Translations under genes and position numbers: made by a program | Assembly (NCBI RefSeq): GCF_014198245.1 | Contig: NZ_JACIHE010000004.1 | Span: 186,001 to 250,000, forward strand | DNA from: Bradyrhizobium sp. cir1 | GTDB lineage: Bacteria; Pseudomonadota; Alphaproteobacteria; Rhizobiales; Xanthobacteraceae | Direction: 5' to 3' | Length of the DNA stretch: 64,000 nucleotides | Shown: positions 46,425 through 55,643 of the stretch, piece after piece | How positions within the stretch are numbered: position 1 is the first letter of the stretch | How the letters are laid out: the number at the start of each line of letters is the position of its first letter | The notes under the pieces: model-generated | What the model was told of the DNA's origin: nothing | Seen by the model: the letters and a program-made list of their open reading frames with translations, nothing else | Database searches by the model: none

Positions 46425-47123
46425 ATGAATTACGCTGCTGATGTCTGGGCTCCCGCCGAGGCCGAGATCACGACGACGGTGCCGGTCGATGCGATGGTGC
46501 CGGTGATGCCGTCGGTGCCGCTCGTGCCGGACAGCGCACCTGATACCGCCGATGTCGTCTACGACGAGGACAGCGAGCTCCTGGACAGGCTCGCTACCGG
46601 AGACGAAGTCGCATTCCGCATGCTGGTCGAGCGTCACATCGATCGCGCCTACGCGATCGCGCTCCGCATCGTCGGCAACGCGGCGGACGCCGAGGACGTG
46701 GTGCAGGACACCATGCTCAAGATCTGGAGCCATCGCGGACGCTGGCAGCATGGCCGCGCCAAATTCTCGACCTGGCTCTACCGCGTGATCTCAAACCGCT
46801 GCATCGACCTGCGCCGCAAGCCGCGCAACGAGAATGTCGATACCGTGCCGGAAATTGCCGATGGCCAGCCCGGGGCCGTCGAGATCATCGAACGCAACGA
46901 GCTGAACGGCATGCTGGAGGTGGCGATGCAGCGCCTGCCTGAGCAGCAGCGCATCGCGGTGATCCTGTCCTACCACGAGAACATGAGCAACGGCGAGATC
47001 GCCCAGGTGATGGACACCACGGTGGCCGCGGTCGAGTCGCTGCTCAAGCGCGGCCGCCAGCAGCTTCGCCAGCTCCTGCGCAAGCACGAACGCGACATCC
47101 GCACCGCGTTTACCGATTGCTAA
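46425..47123 (+). CDS. ECF-type RNA polymerase sigma factor
   Basis: A 232-residue group 4 sigma factor from the ATG at 46425 (GGAGG eight bases before). Region 2 (VGNAADAEDVVQDTMLKIW) and region 4 (LPEQQRIAVILSYHENMSNG and VAAVESLLKRGRQQLR) are intact. An N-terminal extension of about 45 residues rich in Val, Pro and Asp precedes the sigma core and is unusual. It sits 141 bases upstream of flagellin and may control this cluster or the divergent modification genes. No zinc-finger anti-sigma gene is adjacent; the protein at 50443 is a candidate. Confidence 0.92.
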   Translation: MNYAADVWAPAEAEITTTVPVDAMVPVMPSVPLVPDSAPDTADVVYDEDSELLDRLATGDEVAFRMLVERHIDRAYAIALRIVGNAADAEDVVQDTMLKIWSHRGRWQHGRAKFSTWLYRVISNRCIDLRRKPRNENVDTVPEIADGQPGAVEIIERNELNGMLEVAMQRLPEQQRIAVILSYHENMSNGEIAQVMDTTVAAVESLLKRGRQQLRQLLRKHERDIRTAFTDC

Positions 47124-47264
47124 CCACAAAAATCGTCCCGCGAAAATTTCCGCGCCTGATCTCCTTGCACTCCGCCGTTTGAGCGAACGGACGGGGCTGC
47201 GGTCTGCGTCGTCAATCGTCTTCAACGATGCGGCACGCCATGCCCATCAGCACAGGAGCTTTCA

Positions 47265-48089
47265 ATGCCCGCAATCAACACCAATACCGCCGCCAACGCC
47301 GCGGTCCGCTATCTCAACATCAACGCCGCGCAGGAGAGCAGCTCGCTCTCGAAGCTGTCGAGCGGCTCGCGCATCACGTCGGCCTCCGACGATGCCGCGG
47401 GCCTTGCGATCTCCACGCGCATCTCCTCGGACGTCACCACGCTGCAGCAGGCGGCGACCAACGCCTCGCAGGCCACCGCGATCCTGCAGACCGCCGACGG
47501 CGGCGCCTCGAACATTTCCGACATCCTCGCGCGCATGAAGTCGCTGGCCTCCGAATCTGCCTCAGGTACCACGACCGACTCCAGCCGTGCCTATATCCAA
47601 TCGGAATTCTCGCAGCTCAACTCCGAAATCGACTCGATCGCGACCGGCACCCGCTACTCCAGCCAGAGCCTGCTGGATGGATCCAGCGTGTTCTCGTCCG
47701 GCGTGTCCGTGCTGGTCGGTTCGGACGGCTCCGACACGATCACCATCCAGCTGACGAGCCTGACGGCATCCTCGCTCGCCGTCTCGACGCTCGACGTCAG
47801 CACCCAGTCCGGTGCGACATCGGCGCTCGACGCCCTCGATACCGCGATCGACACCGTCTCCGCTGCGCGCGCTTCGATCGGCGCACAGGAATCGCGGTTC
47901 AACTTCTCGTCGGATTCGATCTCGACCCAGACGCAGAATCTCCAGTCGGCGAACTCGGCGATCGAGGACGTGGATATTGCGTCCGAGCAGTCCAAGCTGT
48001 CCTCGGCCGAGGTGAAGACCCAGGCTGCCGTGTCGGCGCTGGCCGCCGCCAATCAGATGCCGCAGTACCTCCTCAGCCTCCTGAAATGA
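47265..48089 (+). CDS. Flagellin
   Basis: A 274-residue flagellin with the conserved N-terminal D0/D1 helices (SSLSKLSSGSRITSASDDAA) and C-terminal D1/D0 helix (LSSAEVKTQAAVSALAAANQ). The middle is short, so the outer D2/D3 domains are missing and the filament would be thin. Serine and threonine are very abundant in the central part, giving many possible O-glycosylation sites. The ATG follows CAGGAG. It is followed by fliD. Confidence 0.93.
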   Translation: MPAINTNTAANAAVRYLNINAAQESSSLSKLSSGSRITSASDDAAGLAISTRISSDVTTLQQAATNASQATAILQTADGGASNISDILARMKSLASESASGTTTDSSRAYIQSEFSQLNSEIDSIATGTRYSSQSLLDGSSVFSSGVSVLVGSDGSDTITIQLTSLTASSLAVSTLDVSTQSGATSALDALDTAIDTVSAARASIGAQESRFNFSSDSISTQTQNLQSANSAIEDVDIASEQSKLSSAEVKTQAAVSALAAANQMPQYLLSLLK

Positions 48090-48152
48090 TAGTCAACTGC
48101 CGGGCCGGCATGATGCCGACCCGGCTCTCTCTGTCAGGGACGACCGAGCAAA

Positions 48153-49847
48153 GTGGCCAGCGTCAGTTCGAGCACCAGCAGCACAAGTACGACGACCTCG
48201 TCGGGCGTATCGGTCACGACGAGTGGGACCACCAATTCGAGCAGCATCGATTGGACGGCGCTGATCCAATCCGCCGTCGACGCGAAGACCGCGCAGGCGG
48301 ACACGATCACGACCACGATCACGAACAATGAAGCCAAGATCTCGGCCTATCAGACGCTCCAGAGCGATTTGAAGACGCTGTACTCCGGCTTGGCGTCGCT
48401 TTCGACGGCGGTCGTCAACTCGTTGTCCACCAGCGCATTCGCGACGCGCGCGGCGAGCATCAGTTCCACCGGCGACGTGAGCGCCTCGTCGGCGCTCTCC
48501 ATGACGCTCAAGAGCGGGGCCGCGATCGGCGACCACACGCTCACGATCAGTCAGCTCGCCACCGCGCAGAAGGTATCCGGTGCTTCGCAATCGAGCCAGA
48601 CCGACGAACTCGGATACTCCGGCACGTTCTCCATCGGCCTAGAGGGCGGCAGCATGTCCGACATCACCATCACCAGCACGATGTCGCTTCAGGACGTCGT
48701 CGATGCCATCAATGCCCAGACCTCGACGACCAACGTCCAGGCCTCGATCGTGCAGGTCTCCAGCACGTCGTTCCAGATGGTGCTGACGGGCACGGAGGAC
48801 GCCGCCGACATCACCTATTCGAGCACGTCCGGCGACGATATCCTGAACAAGCTCGGCGTGACCGACAGTTCGGGGAGTTTCACCGACGTGCTCCAGGAGG
48901 CGCAGGCGGCCGAGTTCACGCTCGACGGCATCGCGATGACCCGCGACACCAACGACATCTCGGACGTCCTGAGCGGCGTCACCTTCAGCCTGCTTCAGGA
49001 GACGCCGGACGGCGCGACGCTGAACATCAGTATCGAGACCGACACGAGCCAGATCCAATCGACGCTGGAGACGTTCGTCACCAACTACAACGCCTTCCGT
49101 GACGAGGTGATCGCCCAGCAGGCGACCACGACCGACGGCACTGCGGACTCGAGCGCGGTGCTGTTCGGCGACGGAACCATGCGCAACATCATGGATGCGC
49201 TCCAGAATGCCCTGAACACGACCGTGGGCGGCATGACCATGGCCGATCTCGGCCTGTCCTTCAACGAGAGCAATGAACTCGAGCTGGATACCGGCACGCT
49301 GTCCGATATCCTGAGCACGAACCTGAGCGGCGTTACCAAGCTGCTGTCGGCGCAGACCACGACGTCGTCGAGCCAGCTCAGCGTCGTCAACACCGGAACG
49401 TCGCCGCAATCCTTCACCCTGGATCTGGCGGTCGATTCCGACGGCAACCTCACTTCGGCCTCGGTCGGCGGCGACTCCTCGCTATTCACGATCAGCGGCA
49501 CCACGATCATCGGCGCTTCCGGCTCGATCTACGCCGGCATGGCCTTCACCTATAGCGGCTCGACCTCGCAATCGATCGCGGTGACGTCGACCTCGGGCAT
49601 TGCAACGCAGCTTTATCAGATCGCGAAGGACTATTCGTCGTCATCAGGCGCGCTGCAAACGCAGATCACCAGTCTGACGACCCGCGACGATGAGCTCCAG
49701 CAGAGGGTCGACGACATCAACAGCGCGGCGTCGACGCTGCAGTCGCAGCTTGAGACGCAATATGCGAAATACCAGGCGGCGATCGAGAGCGCCAACAGCA
49801 CGCTCGATTATCTCAAGGCCCTGCTCAATTCCAGCTCGAGTAACTAA
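48153..49847 (+). CDS. fliD: Flagellar filament cap protein FliD
   Basis: A 564-residue HAP2 protein. The Ser/Thr-only N-terminus (first 30 residues) precedes the FliD N-terminal domain (IDWTALIQSAVDAKTAQ). The C-terminal domain has coiled-coil helices (TTRDDELQQRVDDINSAASTL). It caps the growing filament so that flagellin can fold. The GTG start is 63 bases after the flagellin stop. Its stop overlaps the fliS start as TAATG. Confidence 0.93.
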   Translation: MASVSSSTSSTSTTTSSGVSVTTSGTTNSSSIDWTALIQSAVDAKTAQADTITTTITNNEAKISAYQTLQSDLKTLYSGLASLSTAVVNSLSTSAFATRAASISSTGDVSASSALSMTLKSGAAIGDHTLTISQLATAQKVSGASQSSQTDELGYSGTFSIGLEGGSMSDITITSTMSLQDVVDAINAQTSTTNVQASIVQVSSTSFQMVLTGTEDAADITYSSTSGDDILNKLGVTDSSGSFTDVLQEAQAAEFTLDGIAMTRDTNDISDVLSGVTFSLLQETPDGATLNISIETDTSQIQSTLETFVTNYNAFRDEVIAQQATTTDGTADSSAVLFGDGTMRNIMDALQNALNTTVGGMTMADLGLSFNESNELELDTGTLSDILSTNLSGVTKLLSAQTTTSSSQLSVVNTGTSPQSFTLDLAVDSDGNLTSASVGGDSSLFTISGTTIIGASGSIYAGMAFTYSGSTSQSIAVTSTSGIATQLYQIAKDYSSSSGALQTQITSLTTRDDELQQRVDDINSAASTLQSQLETQYAKYQAAIESANSTLDYLKALLNSSSSN

Positions 49848-50275
49848 TGATGAACAATCCGACGGCGTACATGGCCAATCAGGCCTATCGGGGGACGGCA
49901 ACGAGCGTGCCGCCGCTCAAGGCGGTCTCGATGCTGCTGGGCGGCACGATCACCCTGCTCCAGAAGTCGCTGAACGCTCAGGAGGAACGGCGCTTCGAGG
50001 AGGCGCACGAGCACCTGATGAAGGCGACCGCGATCTTGCGTGGGCTGAGCCACAATCTCGACTTCACCAAAGGCGGGGCGGTGGCGGAACGAATGTTCCA
50101 GACCTACAACGCTTTGATCCTGGCGAGCCTCAGGGCTTACGGCCGGCCGCAGGCCCGCGAGAGTTTTCGGCGGATCATTGCCGGGCTGACCGAGCTGAGG
50201 GAGGCGTGGGAATTCGTCGATGCCACTTTGCGGAGCAGCAAGGCCAGGCCCGCCGATTCGGCCCGCACGGGCTGA
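49847..50275 (+). CDS. fliS: Flagellin export chaperone FliS
   Basis: A 142-residue helical protein with the FliS pattern: AYMANQAYRGT at the start, a central helix LKAVSMLLGGTITLLQKSLNAQ, and RGLSHNLDF. It binds flagellin in the cytoplasm before export. The start overlaps the FliD stop. Confidence 0.92.
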   Translation: MMNNPTAYMANQAYRGTATSVPPLKAVSMLLGGTITLLQKSLNAQEERRFEEAHEHLMKATAILRGLSHNLDFTKGGAVAERMFQTYNALILASLRAYGRPQARESFRRIIAGLTELREAWEFVDATLRSSKARPADSARTG

Positions 50276-50442
50276 AAGCTCCAGCTTGCCGGCGGCGGAG
50301 TGCCGGCAATCATCTTGGCCTCCGTTCCGGTTGCTTCCCGTAGTGCTGCGGGCGGTTTTGGCGCCTCAGTCCGCCGAAATCGGGTTTCCGCGGCGCCTGC
50401 AATGCTCTATGACGGACCTGACCGAGGCGGGATCGGTGGGCG

Positions 50443-50715
50443 ATGGACGTCACTGAGTTTGAGGAACTGATCAACCGGCTGGGCGAGGATCTCTCCCTCT
50501 GGCCCGATGATCGGCGTTTGCCCGCCCAGGAGTTGCTGGCGCGATCGTCCGCCGCGCAAGCCTTGCTGGACGAGGCGCGCGCCTTGCGCGATGCACTCGC
50601 CGCACCTGCAGTCCGCGCACCCACAGGCCTCGCCGATCGCATCGTCGCCGCCGCGGCGAAAATGAGGGGCGACGCCGCCGAGCCGCGCACCGAAGGCGAG
50701 ACGGCGGGAAGCTGA
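50443..50715 (+). CDS. Small soluble protein, possible anti-sigma factor
   Basis: A 90-residue acidic, helix-rich protein (FEELINRLGEDLSLWPDD, then RSSAAQALLDEARALRDAL). I recall this kind of sequence as the N-terminal half of small anti-sigma-like proteins encoded beside ECF sigma genes in Rhizobiales; those often continue into a membrane helix, which is missing here. It lies within the flagellar block, four kilobases from the sigma gene. That it restrains that sigma factor is an inference. There is no signal peptide. Confidence 0.5.
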   Translation: MDVTEFEELINRLGEDLSLWPDDRRLPAQELLARSSAAQALLDEARALRDALAAPAVRAPTGLADRIVAAAAKMRGDAAEPRTEGETAGS

Positions 50716-51153
50716 ACGGTTCTTTCTGATATTTCGCATTTTCGTCTCGCCGCAATTGCGGCAGGGCAACCACGTTTGACCACGGGGGGCGTCGTACCCG
50801 GGCTTGGCCCGGGCATCTACGATCTTGCGCCGGGGGAAAGGCCGTGGATGGCCGGGACAGGCCCGGCCATGATGCCGCCTTGGAAGCGCAAGCGTCTCCA
50901 AGCGCTCACCTCGCCTGCGATTGCTCTGCTGCAAGCAAGAAGACGTGGCGCGGCTCGTCGCGGCAACAAATCAGCCTAAACTCATCGCTCTCGTGAACGG
51001 CGGACGCGGCAGATTTTGCCGTGTCGAAAGCCGTTTCCGTACGCGCGAATTGCCGCCTGAATCCGCACGCCCACCCGTTTCATCAGCACACAGATTTCAA
51101 GCGCCGCCCACCGACCGCAGGTCGCCGGCAGCGCAAGAAAGCCGGAGCTTCTG
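50716..51153. repeat. Intergenic region with dispersed repeat before flgD
   Basis: About 440 bases without a gene. The element at 50790-50880 has hairpins CCCGGGCTTGGCCCGGG and GGCCGGGACAGGCCCGGCC. The remainder should hold the promoter of the flgD-to-flgL run. Confidence 0.55.
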
Positions 51154-51819
51154 ATGACCGTTTCCGCAACGAGTTCTGCGTCGACCGCCACCACGACGAC
51201 GTCGTCGTCGAGCACGTCGTCCAATTCGACGCTGACATCCAGCGATTTCCTGAGCCTGCTCGTCAGCGAGCTGCAGAACCAGGATCCGCTGAATGCGACC
51301 TCGACCACCGACCTCGTCAATCAGCTCACCTCCTTCGCCAATTTCACCTCCCAGCAGTCGATCAACTCCAATCTCAATTCGCTTGCGAGCTCGTTCTCGA
51401 GCCTCGTGACGCTGAATTCCGTGAACTACATCGGGCACACCGTCGAGGCGAAGACGGACACCTCGACGTTGAGCAACGGCTCGGCGACGTTCGGTTACTC
51501 GCTGTCGTCGGCCGCCTCGAACGTGTCGATCAGCATCTCGGATTCATCCGGCAACGTCGTCTATACCGGCACCGGAACCGGGAATTCGGGCTCCAACAGT
51601 TTCACTTGGGACGGCAAGGACTCCAGCGGCAAGCAGCTCGCCGACGGCGGCCAGTACACGATCTCTGTGACCGCAACGAATTCCTCCGGAAACTCGGTCC
51701 TCAACTACACGACCGTCACCGGCACTGTGACCGGCATCGACACCTCGACCTCCACACCCTCGCTGACCGTGAACGGCATTTCCGTGAGCGCCGCCAACAT
51801 CATCGGCGTCACATCCTGA
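51154..51819 (+). CDS. flgD: Flagellar hook-capping protein FlgD
   Basis: A 221-residue hook-assembly scaffold. After a Ser/Thr-rich start (about residues 4-28) it has the FlgD marker FLSLLVSELQNQDPLNATS and a C-terminal Tudor/Fn-like pair including FTWDGKDSSGKQLADGGQY. It is needed for hook growth and removed afterwards. The ATG follows GGAG. Next gene is flgE. Confidence 0.93.
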   Translation: MTVSATSSASTATTTTSSSSTSSNSTLTSSDFLSLLVSELQNQDPLNATSTTDLVNQLTSFANFTSQQSINSNLNSLASSFSSLVTLNSVNYIGHTVEAKTDTSTLSNGSATFGYSLSSAASNVSISISDSSGNVVYTGTGTGNSGSNSFTWDGKDSSGKQLADGGQYTISVTATNSSGNSVLNYTTVTGTVTGIDTSTSTPSLTVNGISVSAANIIGVTS

Positions 51820-51838
51820 TCAATTTCGGAGTTTTATC

Positions 51839-53104
51839 ATGAGTCTCAGCGGCGCATTATCCTCGGCGATCTCGGCGCTCAGTGCGCAGAGCCAGTCCCT
51901 GTCGATGATCAGCGACAACATCGCCAATTCCGACACAACCGCCTACAAGACGACGTCCGGGATGTTCGACGCGCTCGTGACGGCCTCGAGCAACACGACC
52001 TCCTACGCCTCGGGAGGCGTCACCGTCTCAGGCCGCGCGAACATCACCCAGCAGGGCCTGCTGGCTGCGACCTCTAACGCCACCGACGTCGGGATTCAGG
52101 GCTCGGGCTTCTTCGTCGTGACCGACGCCAAGTCGGGCGGCGCCGTCGCCTACACCCGCAACGGTGCTTTCACCACCGACAATGCCGGCTATCTCCAGAA
52201 CAACGGCTATTACCTCGAGGGTTGGCGCACCGACGCCGACGGCAACGTCGTGGGCAGTGAATCGGCGAGCAATCTCGAAGCGATCAACACCCAGGTCGCC
52301 TCCACCAGCGGCAGCGCCACCACCAAGACCACGATCGCGGCGAACCTGCCGTCGGACGCCGCGACGGGCGACACCTATACCAGCTCGATGACGGTCTACG
52401 ATTCGCTTGGTGCTGCGAATTCGATGCAGATTACCTGGAGTAAAACTGGGACCAACACCTGGAGTGCGAGCTTCGCCAACCCGACCTCGACCTCGGATAC
52501 CACGACCGGGACGGGCACGGCTTCCGGCACGGTCGACATCACCTTCAACAGCGACGGCTCGCTCGCCAGTACCAGCCCGGACCCGGCGACCGTCTCGATC
52601 TCAGGCTGGACCGATGGCGCTGCCAACAGCACCGTCACCTTGGATTTCGGCGCCGCCGGCAAGACTGACGGCCTCACGCAATATGCCTCCGGCGAGACCA
52701 CGCCGTCCGTCAACGTCACCAGTATCGATTCCGACGGCTTGTCCTATGGCAAGCTGTCCAGCATCGCGATCGGCGATAACGGCGTGGTCAACGCCACTTA
52801 TTCCAACGGCCAGACCATCGCGATCTACAAGATCGCGGTGGCGACCTTCGCCGCTCCCAACGGGCTCGCCGCCTCCAGCGACGGGATCTATTCGGCAACC
52901 GTGACGTCGGGTAATGCCGTGTTGCAGGCCTCCGGCGAGAACGGCGCGGGCACCATCTTCGGTAGCGAGCTGGAGTCCTCGACCACCGACACCGCCAGCC
53001 AGTTCTCGAGCATGATCTCGGCGCAGCAGGCCTATTCGGCGGCGTCCCAGGTCATCTCCACCGTCAGCAATATGTACGACACCCTGATCTCGGCGATGAG
53101 GTGA
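51839..53104 (+). CDS. flgE: Flagellar hook protein FlgE
   Basis: A 421-residue hook subunit with the rod-hook N-terminal motif (MSLSGALSSAISALSAQSQS, DNIANSDTTAYK) and C-terminal heptad helix (FSSMISAQQAYSAASQVIST). It polymerises into the universal joint between basal body and filament. The ATG follows CGGAG. The gene after it starts four bases beyond its stop. Confidence 0.95.
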   Translation: MSLSGALSSAISALSAQSQSLSMISDNIANSDTTAYKTTSGMFDALVTASSNTTSYASGGVTVSGRANITQQGLLAATSNATDVGIQGSGFFVVTDAKSGGAVAYTRNGAFTTDNAGYLQNNGYYLEGWRTDADGNVVGSESASNLEAINTQVASTSGSATTKTTIAANLPSDAATGDTYTSSMTVYDSLGAANSMQITWSKTGTNTWSASFANPTSTSDTTTGTGTASGTVDITFNSDGSLASTSPDPATVSISGWTDGAANSTVTLDFGAAGKTDGLTQYASGETTPSVNVTSIDSDGLSYGKLSSIAIGDNGVVNATYSNGQTIAIYKIAVATFAAPNGLAASSDGIYSATVTSGNAVLQASGENGAGTIFGSELESSTTDTASQFSSMISAQQAYSAASQVISTVSNMYDTLISAMR

Positions 53105-53107
53105 GCG

Positions 53108-53368
53108 ATGCCCGGCGAAAAAGCGAGCGTGGCCGGAGAGGCGCTGCTGCGCCGGCTGCAACGACTGGTGGCGCGGGCCGCGACGGCCAAGGGCGATGAC
53201 CGCAGGCAGTTGCTCGCGTTGATCGACGATGTCGAGACGGCGCGCCGTGGCCTGCTGCGCGAATGCGCGGAGGTCGAGAGCGAGATGAGGCAAGCAACCG
53301 TTAGGAAGACCGCGATCGGCGCTTATCTGCGTAACGCGCAGGCCGGCCGCGGCAAACGGAATAACTAG
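53108..53368 (+). CDS. Small helical protein between flgE and flgN
   Basis: An 86-residue basic, helix-rich protein (LLRRLQRLVARAATAKGDD and ECAEVESEMRQATVRKTAI). It has GAGG before the ATG, sits within four bases of FlgE and six bases before the FlgN-like gene. Position suggests an export chaperone or accessory of the hook-filament junction. I do not recognise the family. Confidence 0.65.
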   Translation: MPGEKASVAGEALLRRLQRLVARAATAKGDDRRQLLALIDDVETARRGLLRECAEVESEMRQATVRKTAIGAYLRNAQAGRGKRNN

Positions 53369-53374
53369 AAGGCG

Positions 53375-53836
53375 ATGACCATGACTGCAGCCAAAGCCAC
53401 GGGAACGAGCCCCGCAAGCGGCGATACACGGATCAAGTCGCTGATCGCACTCATCGACGTTCTGACCGCGCTGGTCGCCGAGGAGAATGTGGAGCTCGCC
53501 AAGGGCCTGCCGGCCTCGCGCCTGAAACAGGTCGACGAGAAGAACCGTCTGGCCGAGATGTTCGAACGGACAGTTGCCGAGTGCGCGGTGGGCACGACCA
53601 GCCTGAACGTACCGGATCGGATCCTGCGCGAGCAGCTCATGGAGCGGATCCTGAAGCTGCGCGCGGCGATGGACGAGAATCTGGTGCGCCTGCGCGCCGC
53701 GATCGAGGCGAGCAACCGCCGGATCGAGGCTGTCATGCAGGCGATCCGCGAGCAGATCGCGGCGGTGTCGCCCTATGGCGCCTCCGGCCGGGTCGCCGCG
53801 CGCCCCGTCTCCAGTGGCACCAGCCGCAGCGCCTGA
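53375..53836 (+). CDS. FlgN-like export chaperone for FlgK and FlgL
   Basis: A 153-residue protein of long helices (LIALIDVLTALVAEENVELA, EKNRLAEMFERTVAE) as in FlgN-type chaperones that bind the junction proteins. It lies directly before flgK, the usual partner. The C-terminal 25 residues are low-complexity Ala/Ser/Arg. The ATG may be at 53375 or two codons later. Confidence 0.8.
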   Translation: MTMTAAKATGTSPASGDTRIKSLIALIDVLTALVAEENVELAKGLPASRLKQVDEKNRLAEMFERTVAECAVGTTSLNVPDRILREQLMERILKLRAAMDENLVRLRAAIEASNRRIEAVMQAIREQIAAVSPYGASGRVAARPVSSGTSRSA

Positions 53837-53854
53837 CGATTCGAGGGTCCCGCC

Positions 53855-55630
53855 GTGTCACTCAATATCGCACGATCGATCGCCTTCAGCGGGCTGTCGG
53901 CCACGTCGGTGCAGATCAGCGTGACGTCGTCGAACATCTCGAACGCCGACACGACGGGCTACACCACAAAGACCGCAAACCAGTCGAGCAGCGTCACCAA
54001 CGGCGTCGGCACCGGCGTCACGGTGACGGGCATCACTTCGACGGTCGACAAGCTGCTGCTCAAGTCGCTGGTCGGGGCGACCTCCGATCTCGGATCGGCT
54101 GATACGACCAACACCTATCTGACCTCGCTTGAAAAACTCTACGGCTCGACCAGCAGCACCGATGGTAGCTCCACGGGAACCTCGCTCGCAAACAGCATCG
54201 CCACGCTGGAATCGGCATTGTCGTCGCTGGCGAGCACGCCGAGCAGCGCCTCGCTGCAATCCAACGTCGTCAGTGCGCTCGACGACGTCGCGAGCCAGTT
54301 GCGGGAGACGTCGAGCGGGATCCAGAAGCTCCGCGGCGACGCCGACCAGGACATCTCGTCCTCGGTCGACGACGTCAATGCGGATCTGGAGCAGATTGCG
54401 GATCTCAACGCCGCGATCAAGCAGACGGCGGCGGCCGGCCAGTCGACGGCGGACCTGGAGGACCAGCGCAACACCGCGCTCCAGGACGTCGCCTCCAAGA
54501 TGAACATCAGTTATTTCACGGCGTCGAACGGCGATCTCCAGATCTATACGACGTCCGGTCAGGCGCTGGTCGATAGCTCCGCGCACACGATCAGCTATAC
54601 TGCTGCGGCCAACGTAACGGCATCGACGACGTACACGGCCGGCTCGTCGTCGAGCGGATTCAGCGCGATCACGGTGAACGGAGTGGACATCACCTCCCAG
54701 ATATCAGGAGGCGATATCGGCGCGCTCGTCACGCTTCGCGACAAAACCCTGCCGGCGGCGCAGTCCCAGCTCGATCAGCTCGCACAGCAGCTCGCCTCGG
54801 CCATGAACGGCGTCTCGAACAGCGCTTCTTCGGTGCCGGCGCCGACGAGCCTGACCGGTACGTCTGCCGGCACCAGCAGCACGGCGCTCTCCGCCACCGG
54901 CACGGTGCGCATCGCCGCCACCGACCAGAGCGGTAATCTGGTGTCCTACGGTGATCTCGACCTCTCGTCCTATTCCACGGTCGGCGATCTCGTCACCGCG
55001 ATCAACGGCATCTCCGGGCTTTCCGCATCTGTCGATTCCGACGGCCATCTCTCGATCACCGCCACCGGCTCCGGCAATGGCGTCGCCATCAACGAGATGA
55101 CGAGCTCGGTGGGAAGCTCAGGCGAGGGATTTTCGGAGTATTTCGGTCTCAACGATCTGGTGACGGGAACGAGCGCGTCGGATATCGCGGTCAACAGCAA
55201 GATCTTGTCCGGAACCAACGAGCTTCAGCTTGCGACGCTGGACTCCTCGTCGAGCCCGACGGTCGGCAGCACGGTGCTGTCCTCGGGATCTGCCACGGTC
55301 GTCAATGCCTTCTACGATGCCTTGACGGAGTCCCGGACATTTTCCTCCGCCGGCGGGCTCGCCGCCACCACCGGCTCCCTCGCCGATTACGCCTCGGCCG
55401 TCGTGTCCGACGTCGCGAGCAAGTCGTCTCAGGCCTCCACCAACTACACGGCCAAGGAGACCGCGCAGTCGACCTACGCCGAATCATTGTCGTCGCAGTC
55501 GGGCGTCAACCTCGACGAGGAATCGGCGAAACTCAGCACGCTCCAGAACAAATATTCGGCAGCGTCCGCGCTGATCCAGGCCATCAACTCCATGTACTCG
55601 GCGCTGCTCTCCGCCGTGCAGTCGACATAG
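53855..55630 (+). CDS. flgK: Hook-filament junction protein FlgK
   Basis: A 591-residue junction protein starting at GTG. The N-terminal rod-hook region (QISVTSSNISNADTTGYTTK) and C-terminal helix (NLDEESAKLSTLQNKYSAASALIQAI) are the FlgK signatures, and the middle is a Ser/Thr-rich variable region. It joins hook to filament with FlgL. 13 bases separate it from flgL. Confidence 0.94.
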   Translation: MSLNIARSIAFSGLSATSVQISVTSSNISNADTTGYTTKTANQSSSVTNGVGTGVTVTGITSTVDKLLLKSLVGATSDLGSADTTNTYLTSLEKLYGSTSSTDGSSTGTSLANSIATLESALSSLASTPSSASLQSNVVSALDDVASQLRETSSGIQKLRGDADQDISSSVDDVNADLEQIADLNAAIKQTAAAGQSTADLEDQRNTALQDVASKMNISYFTASNGDLQIYTTSGQALVDSSAHTISYTAAANVTASTTYTAGSSSSGFSAITVNGVDITSQISGGDIGALVTLRDKTLPAAQSQLDQLAQQLASAMNGVSNSASSVPAPTSLTGTSAGTSSTALSATGTVRIAATDQSGNLVSYGDLDLSSYSTVGDLVTAINGISGLSASVDSDGHLSITATGSGNGVAINEMTSSVGSSGEGFSEYFGLNDLVTGTSASDIAVNSKILSGTNELQLATLDSSSSPTVGSTVLSSGSATVVNAFYDALTESRTFSSAGGLAATTGSLADYASAVVSDVASKSSQASTNYTAKETAQSTYAESLSSQSGVNLDEESAKLSTLQNKYSAASALIQAINSMYSALLSAVQST

Positions 55631-55643
55631 GAGGCCGCGGGGC

